Shown here one piece after another: positions 28,480 to 29,449 of a stretch of DNA of 29,449 nt. Source of the DNA: Penium margaritaceum (taxonomy: Eukaryota > Streptophyta > Zygnematophyceae > Desmidiales > Peniaceae). Numbering within the stretch: position 1 is the first letter of the stretch; each line of letters begins with the position of its first letter. Location of the stretch: positions 77,117 to 106,565 of the forward strand of contig SZWC01000085.1 of assembly GCA_023375785.1 (NCBI GenBank). Direction: 5' to 3'. Below the pieces are notes generated by a model. That model did not search any database. It had not been told where the DNA came from and saw nothing but the letters and a program-made list of their open reading frames with translations. Made by a program: the position numbers and the translations under genes.

Positions 28480-29225
28480 TTGTGCAGCAGATACACAACA
28501 ACAGCAAGAGCAGTGAGTGGCAGCCGCGACAGCCACCCATAGGAGTTGTAGAAGATATTGGAGGGGCCCACCAAAACTATGTTGCAGCGGAGCGTTGGAG
28601 GTAGCAGAGAGAGCGGTGGCAGCTGCAAGCAACAACTGTAAGAGGAATAGCGGCGAGAAGCACCTGCATTAAGAGCGGCTATGAGTAGTAGCCACTACAG
28701 GAGCAGCACCGAGTGGCAGTAGCAGCTGTGTCTGGCTACCGATCTATACACACACAAGAAAAACAAACCAGCTCGCAATAGCAGATTGTGGCAGCTGTTA
28801 CGACCAATGGCAGCGTGCAACGGCTGCAACAGATTGTAGTGGCGGCGACGTTAGCATCCACGAGGTGTAACGGCAACACAACAGCTTGAGCACCAACCAC
28901 AATAGCAGCAGCAGCAGGCAACAGCCGTAGTAGCAAGAGCTGGTAGCAGCCGTGGAAACAGCCACAACAGGGATGGCGGACAGCAGCCGCAGTAGCGGCG
29001 GTGACAACACGCACCTACAGCAACAGCGGTGGTGAGAAGTAGCCGTAGTAGCATCAATGGCAGTTTGCAGCAGCCGTAGCAGCAGGCAATTGCCGCAACA
29101 GCCGTCGCAGCAACAAGAACAGTAGGCAACAGCCACAAAAGGAGTAACAGCACTTGCTGTAGCAACTGTAGCAACAATTGTCGCAGCAACCACATTAAGA
29201 GTTGTTACAGCAGTTGTTGCCGTCT
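28480..29225. repeat. CAG/CAA/GTA triplet-rich low-complexity region
   Basis: The plus strand is dominated by imperfect AGCAGC, GCAACA, GTAGCA and GGCAGC triplets over about 750 bases, with tighter runs at about 28895-28960 and 29040-29110. The minus strand therefore stays open in more than one frame (180 and 114 residues), with products made of Leu, Cys, Ala and Val. These lack any domain and differ by frame, so I treat them as by-products. The regular 3-base period would also fit a decayed low-complexity coding repeat, but no gene context supports that. Confidence 0.75.
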
Positions 29226-29428
29226 GGTTCGAGAGGAACCCGATGCGAGCGACCCCATCGGGAGAGGGGGCTCCTTTCAATCGTGCTTGTCGTGCCAACA
29301 GGGAGGCCTGACGGAGCGTCGGCATAGCGTTGGCGTACAAGCCGGCGTGTGCCGGCCAAACGCCAGCCTCCCTCCGGCTGAGAGGGCCAGGAGAGGCCGC
29401 TGAGCGGCCTCCAACCAGCTGTGCACGC
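29226..29428. other. GC-rich unassigned end with short palindromes
   Basis: Composition shifts sharply to GC-rich. Two hairpin-like sequences stand out: GCCGGC GTGT GCCGGC at 29341-29356, and AGGCCGCT G AGCGGCCT at 29394-29410, an 8-bp perfect inverted repeat with a one-base loop. I recognise no gene or element. Confidence 0.6.
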
Positions 29429-29449
29429 GGGGGGGGGGGGGGGGGGGGG
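29429..29449. repeat. 21-base G homopolymer at the window edge
   Basis: An uninterrupted G run reaching the last base. It may be a true repeat cut by the window or an assembly or sequencing end artefact. Confidence 0.9.

Noticed and set aside
28798-29340. 180-residue minus-strand reading frame rich in Cys, Leu and Ala
   Set aside because: It is produced by the CAG/GTA triplet repeat; a second minus frame is open over the same stretch and there is no recognisable domain.
1-29449. tRNA or rRNA genes
   Set aside because: No cloverleaf-like or rRNA-like sequence was recognised; the only tRNA-related signals are the primer binding sites.

Overview
The window is eukaryotic repeat DNA, most likely from a green plant or streptophyte alga. 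The lineage call is an inference from chromodomain-bearing Ty3/gypsy elements (chromoviruses) primed by initiator tRNA-Met, a Ty1/copia fragment and a hAT-like MITE; nothing here fixes a species. I find no intact host gene. Nearly everything between about 1.6 kb and 28.3 kb is decayed retrotransposon, and every protein-coding domain carries stops or frameshifts.

Layout. 1-340 is a degenerate CACTCA/TACACTC tract, followed by about 1.3 kb I cannot assign. 1615-2162 is a minus-strand solo LTR with a near-matching 5-bp duplication. 2235-10402 is a full-span minus-strand chromovirus (element M) with two ~540-bp LTRs, PBS and PPT, and gag, protease, RT, RNase H, integrase and chromodomain remnants in order. 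A ~2.3-kb same-strand Ty1/copia pol fragment splits M between the gag zinc knuckle and the protease. 10403-12046 is a spacer holding a possible copia remnant, a ~10-bp minisatellite-like array and a C/T-rich tract.

From about 12047 to 27618 three related plus-strand chromoviruses sit head to tail. Element I (12047-16306) has an internal deletion joining RT to integrase. Element II (16307-22177) keeps full architecture but has lost catalytic residues in protease, RT and integrase. Element III (22178 to ~27618) has no 3' LTR and its RT is interrupted by a 327-bp hAT-like MITE with a 14-bp TIR and a perfect 8-bp target duplication. The 3' LTRs of I and II each stop exactly where the next element's LTR begins, which suggests serial insertion into LTRs.

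III's integrase homology stops at about 27618. The next homologous position reappears on the opposite strand at about 28314 and runs down through a chromodomain to about 27975, which points to a local inversion or a chimeric breakpoint. 28480-29225 is a CAG/CAA/GTA triplet-rich low-complexity region. The last ~200 bases are GC-rich with short palindromes and end in a 21-G run at the window edge.

Best candidates for a second look: the MITE (clean insertion evidence, unusual internal subrepeats), the III/inverted-tail breakpoint, the LTR-to-LTR junctions, and the copia fragment lacking LTRs. All positions come from reading and hand alignment; domain edges are good to roughly 10-50 bases, LTR and MITE ends to a few bases.
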